Below, in pieces: positions 31,457 to 40,353 of a stretch of DNA of 64,000 nucleotides (positions are counted from its first letter, which is position 1; each line of letters begins with the position of its first letter). Origin of the DNA: Stappia sp. WLB 29 (GTDB taxonomy: Bacteria > Pseudomonadota > Alphaproteobacteria > Rhizobiales > Stappiaceae). The DNA is taken from contig NZ_JALBGD010000015.1 of the NCBI RefSeq assembly GCF_023507705.1, forward strand, positions 20,043 through 84,042. Reading direction: 5' to 3'. The notes below the pieces were generated by a model that did not search any database, was not told the origin of the DNA, and was given only the letters and a program-made list of their open reading frames with translations. Made by a program: the position numbers and the translations under genes.

Positions 31457-34000
31457 TCAACTCGCCAGCACGTCCTTCACCATCGTTGCCAGCTGCTTCA
31501 GCGTGAAGGGCTTGGGCAGGAACGAGAACTTCTCGTTCTCCGGCAGGTTTTTCTCGAAGGCGTCTTCCGCATAGCCGGAGACAAAGATGATCTTCAGATC
31601 CGGCTGGGTCTTGCGCAATTCGCGCAAGAGCGTCGGCCCGTCCATCTCCGGCATGACCACGTCGGAGACCACGAGATCCACCTCGCCATCGGTCTCTTCC
31701 ATGATCTCCAGCGCCTCGGCGCCGCTGGACGCCTCGTGCACGGTATAGCCGCGCGAGGTCAGCGCCCGTGCCGCGAAGGCACGCACCGCCTCCTCGTCCT
31801 CGACCAGCAAGATGGTTGCCGAGCCAGTCAGATCGGTCAGCTGCGGCGCCTCGACCGGCTTCACCTCCACCTGCTCCGCCTCGTTGCGCACATGGCGCGG
31901 CAGGAAGATGCGGAAAGTCGTGCCCTTGCCGATCTCGCTGGTGCAGAAGATGAAGCCGCCGGTCTGCTTCACGATGCCGTAGACCGTCGACAGCCCCAGA
32001 CCCGTGCCCTTGCCGACCTCCTTGGTGGAGAAGAACGGCTCGAAGATCTTCTCCATCACCTCCGGCGTCATGCCGGTGCCCGTATCGGTGACCTCGGTCA
32101 GCACGTATTCGGCGACCGGCATGCCGCGCGTGCCCTCGTAGGACTGCGACTGATCCTCCGGCACGTTGAGCGTGCGGATGGTCAGGTGACCACCCTCGGG
32201 CATGGCGTCGCGTGCGTTGACGGCAAGATTGACGATGACCTGCTCGAGCTGATTGAGGTCCGCCATCACCGGCCAAAGGTCGCGGCCGTGCACGACGCTG
32301 AGCTCCACCTTCTCGCCCAGCAGGCGGTCCAGCAGGATCGACAGGTCCGCCAGCACGTCGTTGAGCGCCAGCTCCTTCGGCCGCAGCGTCTGGCGCCGCG
32401 AGAAGGCGAGCAGCTGGCGGACCAGGCCGGCCGCACGGTTGGCGTTCTGCTTGATGTTCATGATGTCCTGGAAGGACGGATCGCTCGGCCGGTGGCTGGC
32501 CAGCAGCAGGTCGGAGAAGCCGATGATCGCGGTCAGCACGTTGTTGAAGTCGTGCGCCACGCCACCGGCCAGCTGACCGATCGCCTGCATCTTCTGGCCT
32601 TGCGCGAACTGCGCCTCCAGCACGCGCTGCGCGGTCGTCTCCAGCACATAGACGATGGCCGCATCCGAATCGTCCTCTCCGTCGCGAACCGCCGAGACGT
32701 AGACGGTGGCGGAGCGTCCGTCCTCGCGCTCGTCGAGGCGCACATCGACCGGCGGGATTTCGCTGCGCCCCTCGGCGGCGGCGGCAAGCGCCTCCATCAG
32801 CGCCGGGCGCGAGGGAGCGGTGACGTGATCGACGAGCTTCGGCGCGCCCTGCGTGGTGTCGGAGGTGCCGAACAGACGCACGAACGGCGCGTTGGTCTTG
32901 CTGATACCGCCGTCGTGGTCGATCGAGGCGATGGCAATCGGCGTGTTGTTGAAGAAGCGCGCGAAGCGCACCTCGGAGGAGCGCAGCGCCTCGGCCGCAT
33001 CCTCGCCGCGCGAGCGGTTGAGCACCAGCGTGCGGCTCTCGCCCGGCAGTCCGCCGGCGCCGAACGGCACCCGGTGCAGGATGCGCACCGGCACCGACCG
33101 TCCGCCGCGGGTGGTCAGGTCGAGATCGAAGGTCTCGGTCTTGACCTCGCCCGCCTTGCCCTGGACCGAGAGCAGAAGCTCCGCCCCGTCGCCGCGCATG
33201 AATTCGCTGACGCCGAGCGAACCAGCCTCGAAGCTGACGAGGTCGTAGCCGAGCCAGTCGGCCAGCGTCGCGTTGAGATAGACGACGCGGCCCGCGGCAT
33301 CGCAGGAGAAGAAGCCTGCGGGGGCATGGTCAAGGAAATTGATGACCCGCTGGAGCTCCTGGAACGACGTCTCCTGCTCGGTGCGATCGCCGCTGATGTC
33401 CGACAGCTGCCACACGGTGCAACCGCGCTCGCCGCCCCGACCCGTGGCCAGCGGCAGCGGCCGCACGCGCACCCGGTACCAGCACGGCTCGCCATCGTTG
33501 CGCCCGAGCGGATGCGGCAGGCGGATTTCCTCCTCCGCCGCGCGCTCGGCCTCGGCCGCCCGCGTCAGGTGGAAGATCGCGTCGGTCGCGGCCGGATCGC
33601 TGGAGAAGACACGCTCGACGCCGCGCATCTCGGTCGGCCCCTCGGCGCCGATCAGCCGCGCATAGGCATCGTTCGCATAGACGATGCGCCCATCGCGCTC
33701 GACAACGAGGACGCCGTCTTCAAGCGTGTTGAGAAAAGCGGCCGGTACGGGACTTGCCGGCGCGCGCGAGGAAAAGCGCAGCAGGCCGATGGCCCCGGCG
33801 AACAGCGAAAACACGCCGATGACGGCAAGCACGCCCAGCAGCGCCAGCACGAAAGGCTCCGCCTGGCCGCGCTCCATCAGCGACAGGGCTGCCGCGGCAC
33901 CGACAAGGCCGACCGCAAGCAGGATCAGCAACAGGATGCTGCCTGAGCGCTCCTGCCGCTCGACCGCGGGAGACGACGGACCCCGATCACTTCTGCTCAT
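31457..34000 (-). CDS. cckA: Hybrid histidine kinase CckA
   Basis: The protein has 847 residues. Two membrane helices lie near residues 18-37 and 50-70, followed by two or three PAS-like domains, a dimerisation domain with [19 protein letters not shown] (phospho-His near 480), an ATPase domain ([23 protein letters not shown]) and a C-terminal receiver domain with [12 protein letters not shown]. This is the CckA layout: it passes phosphate through ChpT to CtrA. Its gene follows flhB by 83 bp on the same strand, so it may be read through from the flagellar operon. CtrA-type sites lie in nearby promoters. Confidence 0.92.
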   Translation of the reverse strand: MSRSDRGPSSPAVERQERSGSILLLILLAVGLVGAAAALSLMERGQAEPFVLALLGVLAVIGVFSLFAGAIGLLRFSSRAPASPVPAAFLNTLEDGVLVVERDGRIVYANDAYARLIGAEGPTEMRGVERVFSSDPAATDAIFHLTRAAEAERAAEEEIRLPHPLGRNDGEPCWYRVRVRPLPLATGRGGERGCTVWQLSDISGDRTEQETSFQELQRVINFLDHAPAGFFSCDAAGRVVYLNATLADWLGYDLVSFEAGSLGVSEFMRGDGAELLLSVQGKAGEVKTETFDLDLTTRGGRSVPVRILHRVPFGAGGLPGESRTLVLNRSRGEDAAEALRSSEVRFARFFNNTPIAIASIDHDGGISKTNAPFVRLFGTSDTTQGAPKLVDHVTAPSRPALMEALAAAAEGRSEIPPVDVRLDEREDGRSATVYVSAVRDGEDDSDAAIVYVLETTAQRVLEAQFAQGQKMQAIGQLAGGVAHDFNNVLTAIIGFSDLLLASHRPSDPSFQDIMNIKQNANRAAGLVRQLLAFSRRQTLRPKELALNDVLADLSILLDRLLGEKVELSVVHGRDLWPVMADLNQLEQVIVNLAVNARDAMPEGGHLTIRTLNVPEDQSQSYEGTRGMPVAEYVLTEVTDTGTGMTPEVMEKIFEPFFSTKEVGKGTGLGLSTVYGIVKQTGGFIFCTSEIGKGTTFRIFLPRHVRNEAEQVEVKPVEAPQLTDLTGSATILLVEDEEAVRAFAARALTSRGYTVHEASSGAEALEIMEETDGEVDLVVSDVVMPEMDGPTLLRELRKTQPDLKIIFVSGYAEDAFEKNLPENEKFSFLPKPFTLKQLATMVKDVLAS

Positions 34001-34083
34001 TCACATACCCCGCGGCGCCAATCGCGCCAGCCTTCCCTTCGGCACCCACCGTGCGCCCATGCGCCCGGCGACGAACGCCGCTC

Positions 34084-35160
34084 CTAGCTGCGCCAGGCTC
34101 GGCGTTCCCGCATTCGATAAACGAAACCGATCACTTCTGCCACCGCGCGATACTGCTCTTCCGGCACTTCCTGATCGATGTCGATCGCCGCAAAGAGGGC
34201 ACGGGCCAGCGGCGGGTTCTCGACCACCGGCACTTCATTGTCGCGCGCGATCTCGCGGATCCGCAACGCCACCGCGTCCGTGCCCTTGGCGACGCAGAGG
34301 GGCGCCTGCATGCCCTGCTCGTATTTCAGCGCCACCGCGTAGTGGGTCGGGTTGGTGACCACCACCGTGGCCTCCGGCACCGCCGCCATCATGCGCCGCC
34401 GCGACCGCTCCATGCGCAGCTGGCGGATCTTGCCCTTGACCAGCGGATCGCCCTCGGTCTGTTTGTATTCCTCCTTGATCTCGCGCTGGCTCATCTTCTG
34501 CTTGTCGAACCACTTCTTGCGCTGCCAGACGTAATCGAGGCCCGCAACCACGGTCATGAACGCCAGGATCGCCGCGATCAACTGCAGCACGAGGATCTGC
34601 ACCTCCTCCAGCATCACGACTGTGTCGCGGAAGATCATCGTGTCGATCGTGTCGCGCTGCGGCCACAGCACGGCGACCATCAGGCCGCTGACCACCGCGA
34701 TCTTCACCAGGCCCTTTGCGAAGTTGACGAGGCTTTCGGACGAGAACAGCCGCTTGAACCCTGCCAGCGGCGAGATCTTGGACAGTTTCGGCTTCATCCG
34801 TTCGGCAGACCAGATGAGTTGGTGCTGAATGATGTTGCCGATGACCGCCGCCGCCAGCAGCAGGAGAAGCGGCAAGGCCAGGATGGCGCCGATCCGCAGC
34901 CCGGTGTCGCGCCACAATTGGCCGAGGCCTCCGGCATCGACGGGGATCTGGTGCGAATGGGCGAGATAGCCGCGCAGCGCAGCCTGGAGGTCGTCCGCCA
35001 TGCCCGGTGCCAACAGCGCCACCACCAGCCCGGTGCCGAGCATGGTGAACCAGGTCGACACCTCCTGGCTCTTGGCGACGTCGCCCTTCTCGCGCGCGTC
35101 GTCCAGCTTCTTTTGCGTGGGGTCTTCTGTCTTTTCGGCGTCGTCGTTCTGTTCGGCCAT
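34084..35160 (-). CDS. flhB: Flagellar export switch protein FlhB
   Basis: The protein has 358 residues. Four membrane helices lie between about 35 and 205, and the cytoplasmic domain has the autocleavage motif NPTH at 270-273, needed for the switch from rod/hook to filament substrates. It belongs to the fT3SS export gate. It sits 4 bp after fliR on the same strand, last in a leftward run flgB-flgC-fliE-fliQ-fliR-flhB. Confidence 0.98.
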   Translation of the reverse strand: MAEQNDDAEKTEDPTQKKLDDAREKGDVAKSQEVSTWFTMLGTGLVVALLAPGMADDLQAALRGYLAHSHQIPVDAGGLGQLWRDTGLRIGAILALPLLLLLAAAVIGNIIQHQLIWSAERMKPKLSKISPLAGFKRLFSSESLVNFAKGLVKIAVVSGLMVAVLWPQRDTIDTMIFRDTVVMLEEVQILVLQLIAAILAFMTVVAGLDYVWQRKKWFDKQKMSQREIKEEYKQTEGDPLVKGKIRQLRMERSRRRMMAAVPEATVVVTNPTHYAVALKYEQGMQAPLCVAKGTDAVALRIREIARDNEVPVVENPPLARALFAAIDIDQEVPEEQYRAVAEVIGFVYRMRERRAWRS

Positions 35161-35164
35161 CGCC

Positions 35165-35938
35165 CTACCCCGCGATGAACCGGCCGAGCGCCGTCTCGAA
35201 ATGCGACAGATACCACATCATCATCGTCACCAGCAGGGCGAAGAGCATCAACCCGCCGATGGCGATGTTGAGCGGCATCGCGATGAAGAAGATCTGCATC
35301 TGCGGCATCAGCTTGTTGAGCAGGCCGAGCCCGAAGTAGAAAACGAGCCCGACCACGATGAACGGCGCGGCGATGCGGATCGCAATCGAGAACAGCTCCG
35401 CCGTCAGCATCGTGGCGAGTTCCGCCATGTCGCCGACGGGAATGCCGCCTCCCGGAGGAAACAGCTGGAAGCTGTCGTTCATCGCGGCAATCACCAGGTA
35501 GTGCAGGTCGAAGGCGAAGATCAGCGTGATGCCCAGCAGGCTCAGGAAGGAGCCGATCACCGCGCCCTGCTGGCCATCCATCGTCGGATCGGTGGCCATG
35601 GCGAAGGCTAGGCCCGACTGGTTGGCGATGATCATGCCGGCGATGGACAGGACATAGGTGATCAGCCGCGCTCCCAGGCCAACGAAGAAGCCGATCGCGA
35701 ACTCGGACGCCAGCAGCACGCCGATACGAGGCAGCGGCAGGGTCGCGTCGACCGAATAAAGCGGCGCGGCGACCGGATAGAAGACCAGCGTCAGCAACAG
35801 CGCCACCGCCAGACGGATGTTCGGCGGGATCGACCCCTCCCCCAAGGCCGGCATCAGCATCAACATCGTGCCGAGCCGGGCGAAGAGCAGCATGAACAGC
35901 AGCGCCACCTGGGGAAGAAGGGAAATATCGAAGCTCAT
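35165..35938 (-). CDS. fliR: Flagellar export gate protein FliR
   Basis: The protein has 257 residues, normal for FliR, with about six hydrophobic helices and an internal pattern (ARLGTMLMLMPALGEGSIPPNIRLAVAL) conserved in the family. It builds the export gate with FliP and FliQ. It lies between fliQ and flhB with gaps of 7 and 4 bp. Confidence 0.97.
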   Translation of the reverse strand: MSFDISLLPQVALLFMLLFARLGTMLMLMPALGEGSIPPNIRLAVALLLTLVFYPVAAPLYSVDATLPLPRIGVLLASEFAIGFFVGLGARLITYVLSIAGMIIANQSGLAFAMATDPTMDGQQGAVIGSFLSLLGITLIFAFDLHYLVIAAMNDSFQLFPPGGGIPVGDMAELATMLTAELFSIAIRIAAPFIVVGLVFYFGLGLLNKLMPQMQIFFIAMPLNIAIGGLMLFALLVTMMMWYLSHFETALGRFIAG

Positions 35939-35945
35939 GGTCCGG

Positions 35946-36215
35946 CTATCCGGAGCCGGTGACGATGAGGTCGGCGATGCGCGCCGTGTAGGCCTCGAGC
36001 GCCTGCCCCATGAAGGGCAATGTTATGATCAATGTCACGAAGATGGCGAGGATCTTCGGCACGAAGACGAGGGTCATCTCCTGGATCTGCGTCAGCGCCT
36101 GGAACAGGGCGATGATGACGCCCACCATCAGACCGACGACCATCGGCGGAGCGGAGACGATGATCAGGGTCCAGATGCCCTGACGGGCGATATCGAGGAC
36201 CTCCGGCCCGGTCAT
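35946..36215 (-). CDS. fliQ: Flagellar export gate protein FliQ
   Basis: The protein has 89 residues with two long hydrophobic helices. The ATG at 36215 is chosen because MTGPEVLDIARQGIWTLI is the usual FliQ N-terminus; an in-frame extension to 36263 adds only an atypical leader. It forms the inner ring of the FliPQR gate. Confidence 0.95.
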   Translation of the reverse strand: MTGPEVLDIARQGIWTLIIVSAPPMVVGLMVGVIIALFQALTQIQEMTLVFVPKILAIFVTLIITLPFMGQALEAYTARIADLIVTGSG

Positions 36216-36285
36216 GACAGTCCTTCCGCTCCAGCCTTCCGCTCCGGCCTGCCAGGGCGGCAAGGACCGGCGGAGCCGCTCAGGC

Positions 36286-36600
36286 TCAGATCGGCATGCG
36301 CATGATTTCCTGATAGGCGGAGATCACGCGGTCACGGACCGAAACGAGCGTTTCCAGGGCCACTTCGGTCTCGGCAACCGCAGTGACGACATCGACGACA
36401 TTCGCCTTGCCCTCGGTCAGCGCCAGCGTCTGCTTGTCGGCACCGCGGCCCTGATCGACCACCTCCTCGACGGCCGACTTGACCATGTTGGCGAAGTCCG
36501 GCGTCGGCGTCGACGAAGTCTTAACACTTGTATCCTGATTCGCCCCCGCAAGCGCGGACGTCATGCGATAGGCGGTGGCGGCGATCGACGGTGTGGACAT
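36286..36600 (-). CDS. fliE: Flagellar hook-basal body protein FliE
   Basis: The protein has 104 residues. The C-terminal half (MVKSAVEEVVDQGRGADKQTLAL, DVVTAVAETEVALETLVSVRDRVISAYQEIMRMPI) is typical FliE. It joins the MS ring to the rod. It lies 33 bp after flgC and 70 bp before fliQ. Confidence 0.93.
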   Translation of the reverse strand: MSTPSIAATAYRMTSALAGANQDTSVKTSSTPTPDFANMVKSAVEEVVDQGRGADKQTLALTEGKANVVDVVTAVAETEVALETLVSVRDRVISAYQEIMRMPI

Positions 36601-36633
36601 GGCGTTCTACTCCGAAAGGAAGGCGGGTGCGGA

Positions 36634-37044
36634 TCAGGCGCGCAGAATCTCGATGGTCTTCTGCAGCATGCGCCGCGTCGCACTGATCAGGTTGAGGTTC
36701 GCCTCGTAGGAGCGCTGCGCCTCGCGCATGTCGACCATCTCGACCAGGGTGTTGACGTTGGGCGTGCGCACATAACCGCGCTCGTCGGCGGCCGGATGAC
36801 CCGGCTCATAGCGGGTCTTGAAATCGGAGCGGTCGAACTCGACCGGCCCCAGTTCCACCACCTCGGCCTTGATGTTGCGGTCGAGCTCGGCACTGAAGGT
36901 CGGGATCTTGCGCCGATAAGGATCTTCCTGCGGCGTGCGCCCGGTGGAATCGGCGTTTGCGATATTCTCTGCGATGATCCGCATGCGGCCGTTCTGGGCC
37001 TTCAGGCCCGTTGCGGCGATGAAGATCGACTTGACGAAATCCAC
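36634..37044 (-). CDS. flgC: Flagellar proximal rod protein FlgC
   Basis: The protein has 136 residues. The N-terminal rod motif (FIAATGLKAQNGRMRIIAENIANADST) and the C-terminal TPNVNTLVEMVDMREAQRSYEANL are diagnostic. The GTG at 37044 is used because GGAG sits seven bases upstream; a TTG two codons earlier has no spacing for a ribosome site. Confidence 0.95.
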   Translation of the reverse strand: MDFVKSIFIAATGLKAQNGRMRIIAENIANADSTGRTPQEDPYRRKIPTFSAELDRNIKAEVVELGPVEFDRSDFKTRYEPGHPAADERGYVRTPNVNTLVEMVDMREAQRSYEANLNLISATRRMLQKTIEILRA

Positions 37045-37089
37045 GGTCAAACTCCCCGGCCCCGAAGGGCCTGATCACGGTGCGCGAAC

Positions 37090-37497
37090 TCAGCCGTTGC
37101 GCGACAGAGCTGTACGGATGAGGCCGAGCCCCTTCTGGTAGAGCGAGGCAACCGTCTGGTAGTCCATCTGGTTGGCCGTCACCTTCATCATCTGCTCCTC
37201 GAGCACCACCGTGTTGCCGTCCGGCGTGATCTCGAAACCGCTGGCATCGTCGCGCTCCGCGCCGCCGCTCTCGCGCATCATCGAGCCGACGATATGGGCG
37301 CGGCTGGTGCGCGCGGTCGCAAGGCCGACCGTACGGCTGGCCAGAGCCTTGTCGAAGGTGAACTCCTCGAGGTCCTTGCCCCGAAAGCCGGGCGTATCGG
37401 AATTGGCGACGTTCTCGGCCAGCACGCCCTGCCGGCTCTGATGCCATTGCATCTTCGACTTGAGCGCCTGAAACAGCGGCAGGTCCGAGACCGACAT
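37090..37497 (-). CDS. flgB: Flagellar proximal rod protein FlgB
   Basis: The protein has 135 residues and the rod signature VLAENVANSDTPGFRGKDL. It is first in the leftward basal-body and export operon (flgB-flgC-fliE-fliQ-fliR-flhB). A perfect CtrA-type site and palindromic elements lie directly upstream. Confidence 0.95.
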   Translation of the reverse strand: MSVSDLPLFQALKSKMQWHQSRQGVLAENVANSDTPGFRGKDLEEFTFDKALASRTVGLATARTSRAHIVGSMMRESGGAERDDASGFEITPDGNTVVLEEQMMKVTANQMDYQTVASLYQKGLGLIRTALSRNG

Positions 37498-37531
37498 GGA
37501 ACGATCTTCCCGTTGCAGCGAGGGTTAACAA

Positions 37532-37550
37532 CTAGGCAGATCCTGCCGGG
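37532..37550. promoter_or_regulatory. Candidate FlbD (ftr-like) element near flgB
   Basis: CTAGGCA, GATCC, TGCCGGG: a near palindrome with five-base spacer, 35 bp upstream of flgB. Together with the GTTAACAAC just before it, it matches a block upstream of fliX at 25 of 28 bases. Confidence 0.55.
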
Positions 37551-37557
37551 CAGATGG

Positions 37558-37573
37558 TTAACGAGGGGTTAAC
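37558..37573 (-). promoter_or_regulatory. CtrA-type binding site upstream of flgB
   Basis: TTAACGAGGGGTTAAC is an exact TTAA-N7-TTAAC, the full consensus CtrA box, 61 bp before flgB. Confidence 0.75.
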
Positions 37574-37660
37574 GATTAACGTTTCCGAAAGGAGAAGCCC
37601 CCAGTTTCCCGCATATGAGAGGCGCAAGTTCCGGTCCCCGCTTGCATATTGACGGCGCAA

Positions 37661-37679
37661 ATCGGCATTTTTTGCCGAT
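37661..37679. promoter_or_regulatory. Candidate FlbD (ftr-like) palindrome
   Basis: ATCGGCA, TTTTT, TGCCGAT is a perfect seven-base inverted repeat with the same five-base spacing as the other sites. It lies 228 bp before fliO and 164 bp before flgB. Confidence 0.55.
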
Positions 37680-37906
37680 ATGCGTTAACCTTCCCTCTTT
37701 GAGAGAATCGCACAAAACAGCTAAACAGGATGCAGTAAGGCAGGATTCGCGCGCGTTCGCCCGGCAAGACCGGTTGCGCGACGCCATGGATCGGGGTTAA
37801 GGCGCGGGGAACTCCAACGCCGGACGGACGGGTAGACCGGACCGCAAGATTCGCGTGACAGGCGGGCGGCGGGCGCACCCTCGAACAGGAAGAGGCCGAG
37901 AAAGGC

Positions 37907-39520
37907 ATGACAAGTTGGCTGGTTGACACCTTTCAGATGGAACCGGGTTGGGCCCGTGGCATCGGTTTCTTTCTCGCGGTGGCGATTGTCCTGGCGCTGA
38001 TATCCGTGTTCATCTGGATCCTGCGCCGCATCGCCGGAAGCCGAAGCCTCGGCAGCCGCTCGCGCCAGCCGCGCATAGCGGTGATGGACGCCGCCTCGCT
38101 GGACACCCGGCGGCGGCTCGTGCTGATCCGGCGCGACAATGTCGAGCATCTGCTGCTTGTCGGCGGGCCGAGCGATCTCGTCGTCGAGCAGAACATCGTG
38201 CGCGGCGTGCCGGTCTCCCAAGCCTATCCGCGCCAGCCAGCAATGGGCAACGAACTCTCCGCCGCCTTCAGTCCGGCCGAGATCGAACCGCAGCCGGCCC
38301 CCGCCGCTCCTGCTCCCGTCTCGGCGCCGGCGAGCGCCCCCGCCGCGCAGGCGGCGCCGCAGCCGGCCACCCTGCGCCGCCAGCCGCAGCCGGCTCCCGC
38401 ACCGCGCCGCCCCGTGGAAGGCAATGATGGCTCTCCGCTGAAGCGCGCCGGAGCCTCCGTGGCAGCGGCAGGTGCCGCGGTCGCCGGCCTTGCCCGCGCC
38501 CCGGCCCCGAGCCGCAGCGAACCGCAGGGCCAGGCCCATGCCGCCTCTCCCTCCGCTTCCCGTCCCGAGGCGCCTGCGACCCCGGCCCCGCGTCCGCCGC
38601 TGCGTCCGCTCGGCATGCAGCCATCGGCCCCTCAGGCTCCGCAAGCACAGCCTCCGCTGGGGCAGCCCCCCATCGCACAGCCACCTATCGCACAGGCCCC
38701 GGTCGCCCCGCCGAAGGCTCCCGAGGTTGCCTCCACCGCCGCTCAGCCTGCCTCCGCGCAGCCTCGGCGCGAACCGCTGCCGCCGATCCGCCGTAACGTG
38801 ACGCCGCCGTCTTCCGGTCCGGCGGCCAACGCCCGCACCGCCTTCCCGCAATTCAATGAGCCGGCGGACAAGCCCGCAGCTGCCGGCGACAAGCCCGCTG
38901 CCCGCGGGGATCTGTCCGGCGTGACCGCAGGCGCGGCCGGCGGAGCTGCAACCGCTGCGTCTACACCGACCGGGCCGGCTGCCCCCTCCGCTCCAAAGGC
39001 CGAGACCAAGCCGGAGGCCAAGGTCGAGGTCAAACCGGAGCCGAAGGACGAAGCCAAGCCCGGCGTGTCTGCAGCCCACGCGGCTCCGGCAGTCGCAACG
39101 GCGCCGGCGGCAAGCCGTATCGAGCCGGATCTCGCCTCGCTGGAGGATGCTCTGCTCGCCGAGCTCGATCAGTCGCGCAGCAGCACCCCGGCCGCCCGCA
39201 CCGAGCCGCATGCCGACTTCGCTCCCGCAGCACCTGCCGCAAGCCCGGCACCGGCCGCTCCGACGGTAGAGCCCCCGGTATCTGCGCCTGAAACCGCGCC
39301 AGCGTCCTCGGCGAACGTAAAGCCGGAGGCGCCCGCCGCCGCCCAGCAGGAGAGCAAGCCGGACGCGCCCAAGGCGGAGGACAAGCCGGCGGACGATGGC
39401 CCTGCGGCCGACGTCGACAACGGCGAGGAGGCCAAGAAGGACAATGGTCCGGTGACGATGGATGCCATCGAGGAAGAAATGGCGCGCCTGCTGAGCGAGA
39501 TCGGCGGACCGCGCAAATGA
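37907..39520 (+). CDS. fliO: FliO-like flagellar export protein with a long Pro/Ala-rich tail
   Basis: The protein has 537 residues. One membrane helix (residues about 17-40) is followed by the FliO-type cytoplasmic domain (RIAVMDAASLDTRRRLVLIR, VEHLLLVGGPSDLVVEQNIV, about 55-105). The remaining roughly 430 residues are low-complexity Pro, Ala, Glu and Lys repeats, far longer than the short tail of E. coli FliO (about 120 residues total). The C-terminal 15 residues (DAIEEEMARLLSEIGG) form a short helix. FliO helps FliP assemble; fliP starts 13 bp downstream. The function of the tail is unknown. Confidence 0.8.
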   Translation: MTSWLVDTFQMEPGWARGIGFFLAVAIVLALISVFIWILRRIAGSRSLGSRSRQPRIAVMDAASLDTRRRLVLIRRDNVEHLLLVGGPSDLVVEQNIVRGVPVSQAYPRQPAMGNELSAAFSPAEIEPQPAPAAPAPVSAPASAPAAQAAPQPATLRRQPQPAPAPRRPVEGNDGSPLKRAGASVAAAGAAVAGLARAPAPSRSEPQGQAHAASPSASRPEAPATPAPRPPLRPLGMQPSAPQAPQAQPPLGQPPIAQPPIAQAPVAPPKAPEVASTAAQPASAQPRREPLPPIRRNVTPPSSGPAANARTAFPQFNEPADKPAAAGDKPAARGDLSGVTAGAAGGAATAASTPTGPAAPSAPKAETKPEAKVEVKPEPKDEAKPGVSAAHAAPAVATAPAASRIEPDLASLEDALLAELDQSRSSTPAARTEPHADFAPAAPAASPAPAAPTVEPPVSAPETAPASSANVKPEAPAAAQQESKPDAPKAEDKPADDGPAADVDNGEEAKKDNGPVTMDAIEEEMARLLSEIGGPRK

Positions 39521-39533
39521 CAGGACTGCATCC

Positions 39534-40301
39534 ATGACAGGGGCCCGGCACGCCGTCCTGCCCCTCCGCAAGACGGCGGTCGCAACCCTTGCCTGTCTCT
39601 TACTGTTTTTCCTCGCTGCCGGCGCGCACGCGCAGGATGTCTCGATCGATTTCGGCGAAGGCACCGGCCTGACCGAACGCGCGGTTCAGCTCGTCGCGCT
39701 GCTGACGGTGCTGAGCCTTGCGCCCTCTATCCTGGTGATGGTGACGAGCTTCACCCGCATCGTGGTGGTGCTGTCGCTGCTGCGTTCGGCGATCGGCCTG
39801 CAAACGGCGCCGCCGAACGCGGTGATGACCTCGCTTGCGCTCTTCCTGACGCTCTTCATCATGGCTCCGACCTTCGAGGCTGCCTACAATGAAGGCGTCC
39901 AGCCGCTGGTCGAGGGCAGCATCGAGATGCCCGAGGCCTTCGAGCGTGGCTCGCGCCCCTTCCATGCCTTCATGCGGGCGAATGTGCGCGAGAAGGACCT
40001 GGCCCTGTTCACCGAGCTTTCCGGACAGGAAGCGCCGGAAACGCCGGAGGAGATCAGCATGCGCGTGCTGGTTCCGGCCTTCATGATCAGCGAGCTGCGC
40101 CGGGCCTTCGAGATCGGCTTCCTGCTCTATCTGCCTTTCCTGATCATCGACCTGGTGATCGCCTCGGTGCTGATGTCGATGGGCATGATGATGCTGCCGC
40201 CGGTGGTGATCTCACTGCCGTTCAAGCTGATCTTCTTCGTGCTGGTCGATGGCTGGAACCTGATTGCCGGAAGCCTCGTCCAGAGCTTCTCCAGCGGCTG
40301 A
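39534..40301 (+). CDS. fliP: Flagellar export gate protein FliP
   Basis: The protein has 255 residues. A cleavable leader (ends GAHAQD) precedes the FliP helices; the motifs SFTRIVVVLSLLRSAIGLQTAPPN and MLPPVVISLPFKLIFFVLVDGW are highly conserved. It forms the core of the export gate with FliQ and FliR. It ends a rightward fliO-fliP unit that converges on the TPR gene. Confidence 0.98.
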   Translation: MTGARHAVLPLRKTAVATLACLLLFFLAAGAHAQDVSIDFGEGTGLTERAVQLVALLTVLSLAPSILVMVTSFTRIVVVLSLLRSAIGLQTAPPNAVMTSLALFLTLFIMAPTFEAAYNEGVQPLVEGSIEMPEAFERGSRPFHAFMRANVREKDLALFTELSGQEAPETPEEISMRVLVPAFMISELRRAFEIGFLLYLPFLIIDLVIASVLMSMGMMMLPPVVISLPFKLIFFVLVDGWNLIAGSLVQSFSSG

Positions 40302-40353
40302 GCCGCGGCGAACCCTCGCCCATTTTCCCTACCGGTTTGCGCAACCGAACGCC

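Larger units (their letters stand above)
37498..37906. promoter_or_regulatory. Divergent control region between flgB and fliO
   Basis: This 409-bp stretch has no gene and is AT-richer than its flanks. It holds three recognisable sites: two GGCA-N5-TGCC palindromes (37532-37550 and 37661-37679) and a TTAA-N7-TTAAC site (37558-37573). No clear sigma-54 promoter was found for fliO; a -24/-12 look-alike near 37762 has the wrong spacing by one base. Confidence 0.7.

Noticed and set aside
31736..33946. 736-residue open frame antisense to cckA
   Set aside because: It is His/Arg/Gln-rich translation of the complementary strand. The cckA frame has clear kinase motifs throughout.
37762..37777. Sigma-54-like promoter before fliO
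   Set aside because: GGCA and TTGC are present but the GG to GC spacing is one base too long, which this sigma factor rarely tolerates.
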